NCBI RefSeq assembly: GCF_036850765.1
Contig: NC_089495.1
Span: 114,537,033-114,601,032, forward strand
Length of the DNA: 64,000 bases
From: Saccopteryx bilineata
Taxonomy: Eukaryota > Chordata > Mammalia > Chiroptera > Emballonuridae
Reading direction: 5' to 3'
Shown here: in pieces, positions 60,569 through 64,000 of the stretch
Numbering within the stretch: the stretch's first letter is position 1
Layout of the letters: every line of letters begins with the position of its first letter
Program-made: the position numbers and the translations under genes
The notes under the pieces: generated by a model
The model's database searches: none
What the model was told of the DNA's origin: nothing
What the model saw: the letters and a program-made list of their open reading frames with translations, nothing else

Positions 60569-61533
60569 AAGAGACCATCCTGATTTTAAGTGCAATCTCA
60601 CTGTTAGGGTTGACATAAGCACCAGTAGCCAGGTTCTTTGAGTTCTTGTAGTTTAGCTCCTGTCTATGGAGCCCAAGGCTAAGGGTAAATAAAAAAAAAT
60701 TGCAAATAATCTTAGGTTTCTTCACACGGTATTAAAGAGTTCAATGAACAAAAGCCATCATGGAATAGTTGCCTGAAAATACCCCCACTGATCAAAGTTA
60801 CAGTTTATCAAGTGGTAACACATTTTTATTTTGGAAAGAATGTCTAAGAAACCAACGGGTATTAATTTGTAGAAACAAAGGCTTTGCCTAGTCAATTACA
60901 GGATGGGTTGCACTTTGGGCCCAATCATAGTCTCCCTTTGTGGTGGTCTCCAAACAATCTTGGAGACAGAAAATGATCTCCAAATATAATGTTTAGCTTG
61001 AGATTTTTAATCAACACTGTAAGATGAGGGGATATTTGATTCGGCTGATAATGTTTCATATTTTACTTGCACATTTTAAAAAGTTGTAAATAAGTTTATC
61101 TTTGCTTTAAGTTTTCCTGGTCATGGCATTGTTTCAAAAAAAAAGGAATTAATAAAGGAAAATACAAAAACCAGTTATTTAAAAAAAACAGGGTTAAAAG
61201 GAATACTGTGACATCAATGATGGCACAATGATGGGACAATAATTAACAAGGAAATGCAGCGTATAGTTTCCGGGGCACACAAATTAGACATCACAGCTGC
61301 AAACTATTAACATTAACTTTCTGCAGTCACTCCGGGGAGTCGTTCAAGGTGCCAATGAGGAAACATCCTCAAACAGCGTGACAAAGATACAGCCTGGTCA
61401 AATTAAATACTGACCTATAAAGATCACAATGTCTTTTCTTTTTGGTGAAGCATGTCTTATCTGACACTGGACAGACCTGACTCTGTCTGGCATTTCACAA
61501 ACCCAAGCCTGTGTTTGGGATTTCCAACCATAC

Positions 61534-61693
61534 CTGATCCAGGCAGTTGCTGCGTAGATATCTCAATGCTTGCTGGATACTCTGGGGCAGGGGCTGTCCC
61601 GTTCTCTGGACGTGAACTATGAGAGGAACGCCAAAGACAGTCTTGTCTTTGTAATCAGGAACTTTCATCCTCTTCATGAACTTTGGAACTGAC
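61534..61693 (-). CDS. STARD13: STARD13 coding exon, start of RhoGAP domain
   Basis: Acceptor TTCTAG and donor GTATGG. The first base completes Trp (TG|G), then SVPKFMKRMKVPDYKDKTVF, GVPLIVHVQRTGQPLPQSIQ and QALRYLRSNCLDQ. VFGVPL opens the RhoGAP domain. KRMKVPDYKDK with GVPLIVHV is the STARD13 form of this block, as I recall it. Length 160 bp is in phase with both neighbours. Confidence 0.97.
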
Positions 61694-62849
61694 CTAGAAT
61701 TCACAGAAACCAGGTCATCAAGCCTCCTGGGGCCCACTGTGGGGAGAAACTGTGAAAGCAAGCAAGAAGTGGAAACCAAGCTTTTGTTGGAATACCCAAA
61801 AGGCACAGGGAAATTCAACGTTTCTCTCTTAATTAATCACAGTGCGTGGAAGGACTAGGTGCACCCCTTGCCTATGTTAGAACTCTTACTGTTACACAGC
61901 ATGATTCACATTAGCAGATGAATTTATGGCTCTGTTTTCAAGGCAAGTGTTTGATTTTCTAATTTAACTGTGACTTACAAACCACTCAAGCAATTAACAC
62001 TTAAAAGTCCCCAACAAGACAAAATGAAGCACACTTACAACAACAACGAAGAATTAGTTCAGTTGGGTTAGGGGAGAAATGAGGAGAGAAGGTTAAAAGT
62101 ATTTCTTGGCTATGATTTTCTAGAACCGACTGAACTTTTTAAAGAAAATTTTAATACACAAACATATCAATTTGATAATGCAACTTACAACTTCTTCAAT
62201 TATTCTTTTTTTAATAAAAGCATTGCCAATTCTTCTATATATATATCTATAATGTATATACCATAGGATAGTTAGTGACTCATTTTATATTTTTTTCAAA
62301 TGCATCAAATCATCTAAAATCAGTCAATACTCAAGTTCCAAGACATGCTTTGTCAATTCCTTATGACAAAGGTTTCACTGCGGTTTCTTGTTTTTATTCG
62401 TGCATGAAATAAAAGCAGAGAAGTACTTGAAGAATGAAATGCTCTCTGAATGAACCAGTGCTCTAAGTATTGAGCTCTGCATTGGCCCGAAGGTACAAAT
62501 AACAGATGTTTCTCCCTGCAAACTGCCAGAATTACTTTAAGGCAGGTTTACTTTTAATTCCTCTGTTCACAATTAATCACCCTTTACTTGTCTTTTATCT
62601 TTCTTGGAGCCTGACTGCACTGCCTGGACATTGGTAGGGCTCCAAATAAAGCCATGCTCCCTGCAGACTCCATCCCACCCTAGGAAGCAGCCTGGGAAGC
62701 AGACCGGAAGGCAGAACTCTGCACTTTCAGGAAGGCAGCGAGCGAAGGAAGGCAACAATCAGTCCGAAAGCAAATACTTTAAAAGCTTTTGCAACCGCAG
62801 GCTTAGCTCTCGCACCAACAACACCCTCCCGCGTGAATGTGCTACTCAC
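61694..62849 (-). other. STARD13: STARD13 intron (1156 bp)
   Basis: A/T-rich sequence between donor GTGAGT and acceptor TTCTAG. Nothing else recognised. Confidence 0.85.
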
Positions 62850-63023
62850 CATGTCCAGCCGTGTTTGTTGGACATGGAGTGCCTCTCCATGATGGCCGTG
62901 AGGCGCAGCAGTGAGAAGCGCTGGAGCAGGTTCAGCTGGCCAGCTGTCTGGTTGCTGATGTGAGGCAACGCCGTGGACGGCGAGGGCTGGTGCGAGAGCT
63001 GGAAGCTGGTCCACCGGAGCCGC
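62850..63023 (-). CDS. STARD13: STARD13 coding exon upstream of RhoGAP
   Basis: Acceptor CTGGTCCAG and donor GTGAGT. It encodes RLRWTSFQLSHQPSPSTALP, then HISNQTAGQLNLLQRFSLLR and LTAIMERHSMSNKHGWT(W). LRW-SFQ and the LLQRFSLLRLTAIME helix are conserved in DLC proteins just before the GAP domain. It is the most upstream exon of the gene in this window; the first base completes a codon from an exon beyond 64000. The reading frame listed for 62727-63056 is a shifted shadow of this exon. Confidence 0.95.
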
Positions 63024-63321
63024 CTGGACCAGAGAGACCGTCAGAGAAGCAGTCACAAAGTGGATGTGTTATCCAGAAACACAGGACCTTACCTATTTTT
63101 TAGTAGCTAAACAAAGTGAGCTCTGCGCCAAGAAAATCACCAAGCAAATGGAAAAGAAGACACATGTACGGAACAGACCTAAGAAACTGATTATCCAAGT
63201 CTGATAAATCTGGAAAAGGGTTCATTATCTGTTTCATAAGGAGGTTTAAATAAGTTATACAATACATTTTATTTGTCCATTCCTGAATTCATTCATAAAG
63301 TGTTGAAAGCAATTGAGACTC

Positions 63322-63354
<33 letters not shown>

Positions 63355-64000
63355 GCGTGCGAGGGGGGTGGGAGAGAGAGAGAAAGAGAGAGAGAGAGAT
63401 GTCAACAGAGACAGACAGACAGAAAGGTTTCAGTGCTTGGGAACCCCAGCATAGTTTCCTATTGCCACCTCTCTCCACACTCTAACTCTCGTCTGGGGAT
63501 GAGATGGAGGCGGAAGGTGACAGGCATGGAGGGGGCACTCTTGAAGTGACGCCTTCATCACATGTCAGTGAGCCCCACGTGGCATCACTGGCTCCAGTAG
63601 AAGCACACACATTATTACTCTTCCTACTAGTTAGGCCTGCCCAGGCCTATGCTTTTTGTGGTTCTTCTGAAACGGTTTTTGTACAACAGCTTTTATGTAC
63701 TTTGTAATGGGCATTGTAAAGTCAAAATAAACTTAGGAAGTACATACACACCTTAGATTACAGAATTTTCTCACACAAATGAAAAACAGTTTAACAGTTG
63801 GGGCAGAGACGTTTTACTGACTACTGTTGCAAGGTCATGGGAAGCACCTGTGTACAGGCACTGGGCCTCCGTTACCAGCGATTATCTATGGTGCCTGATA
63901 GCACAGACCTTTACACATAGCTCAAAGATCTTTTTAATAATAAAATTTTTAAAAAATAAAACCAAGATTGAATTAGAGGGTAAACACTCAGAAAAATACA
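63024..64000 (-). other. STARD13: STARD13 intron (start), continues beyond window
   Basis: Holds an alternating (TG)n-(CG)n tract at about 63322-63360 and a GA-rich tract (63361-63400). No exon seen to the end of the window. Confidence 0.85.
63322..63360. repeat. (TG)n/(CG)n alternating purine-pyrimidine tract
   Basis: About 10 TG units change into CG/CA alternation (gcgcgcgcgcacgcgcgtgc). Such tracts can adopt Z-DNA. It is followed by a G and GA-rich run. Confidence 0.9.

Larger units (their letters stand above)
55082..61533 (-). other. STARD13: STARD13 intron (6452 bp)
   Basis: Contains a MIR (about 55240-55385), an old repeat (about 55390-55515), an unassigned ORF (55636-55947), a MIR 5' piece (about 59475-59570) and a poly(A)-only insertion (60546-60568). 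No exon recognised. Confidence 0.8.

Noticed and set aside
43833..63023. DLC1 or STARD8 instead of STARD13
   Set aside because: The paralogue-specific residues (FPENVNYEDQ, MVKQFF, GVPLIVHV, tail ending ETKI) fit STARD13 as I recall it and not the others.
43833..63023. STARD13 processed pseudogene
   Set aside because: The exons are separated by introns with good splice sites, phases match and no stops occur.

Overview
The window is mammalian nuclear DNA, almost certainly from a bat and probably a horseshoe or Old World leaf-nosed bat (Rhinolophidae/Hipposideridae). The evidence is spliced minus-strand exons of a vertebrate gene set in long introns, several LINE-1 copies, MIR and hAT-Charlie remnants, and many tRNA-derived SINEs. 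The SINEs carry the 'GGCCCTGGCCGGTTGGCTCAG' head or the 'CCTGACCAGG-CGGTGGC-CAGTGGATAGAGC' head that I associate with rhinolophoid bats. The species call is inference from repeat types; I cannot run a repeat-library search.

The only host gene I can support is the 3' half of STARD13 (DLC2) on the minus strand, about 43.8-63.0 kb. Nine exons with GT/AG junctions and matching phases encode about 530 residues. They cover the segment before the GAP domain, the whole RhoGAP domain with its arginine finger, the linker, and the C-terminal START lipid-binding domain to the stop codon. The 3' UTR probably runs down to about 41.55 kb. Exons for the N-terminal SAM and serine-rich regions lie beyond base 64000. 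Introns hold MIR copies, microsatellites, one unexplained ORF (55.6-55.9 kb) and a poly(A)-only retrotransposition scar (60.5 kb).

The rest (about 1-41 kb) is intergenic and built largely of mobile DNA. From left to right: a young 5'-inverted L1 fragment (1-775); a possible LTR (about 890-1217); a hAT-type MITE (1309-1579); a tRNA SINE (3219-3533); a hAT MITE with a perfect 8-bp target duplication (4213-4543); another SINE (5150-5446); an older near full-length L1 (about 8690-15350); a SINE with an internal palindrome (15513-15955); an old L1 (about 17.2-20.9 kb) split by a 2-kb DNA transposon with CACTG-type ends (18339-20326); a three-level nest of SINE, hAT and SINE (21.2-22.4 kb); LTR-like pieces (23.2-25.0 kb); more SINEs; a recent full-length L1 (26741-34489) with a 16-bp target duplication and intact ORF1 but damaged ORF2; and a Tigger remnant (about 39.5-40.2 kb).

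The observation most worth following is the element at 18339-20326. It has near-matching terminal inverted repeats, a 4-bp ATAA duplication and a broken minus-strand gene with Cys-x2-Cys motifs. Its protein type is one I recall from invertebrates and not as a usual mammalian repeat, so horizontal acquisition is possible.
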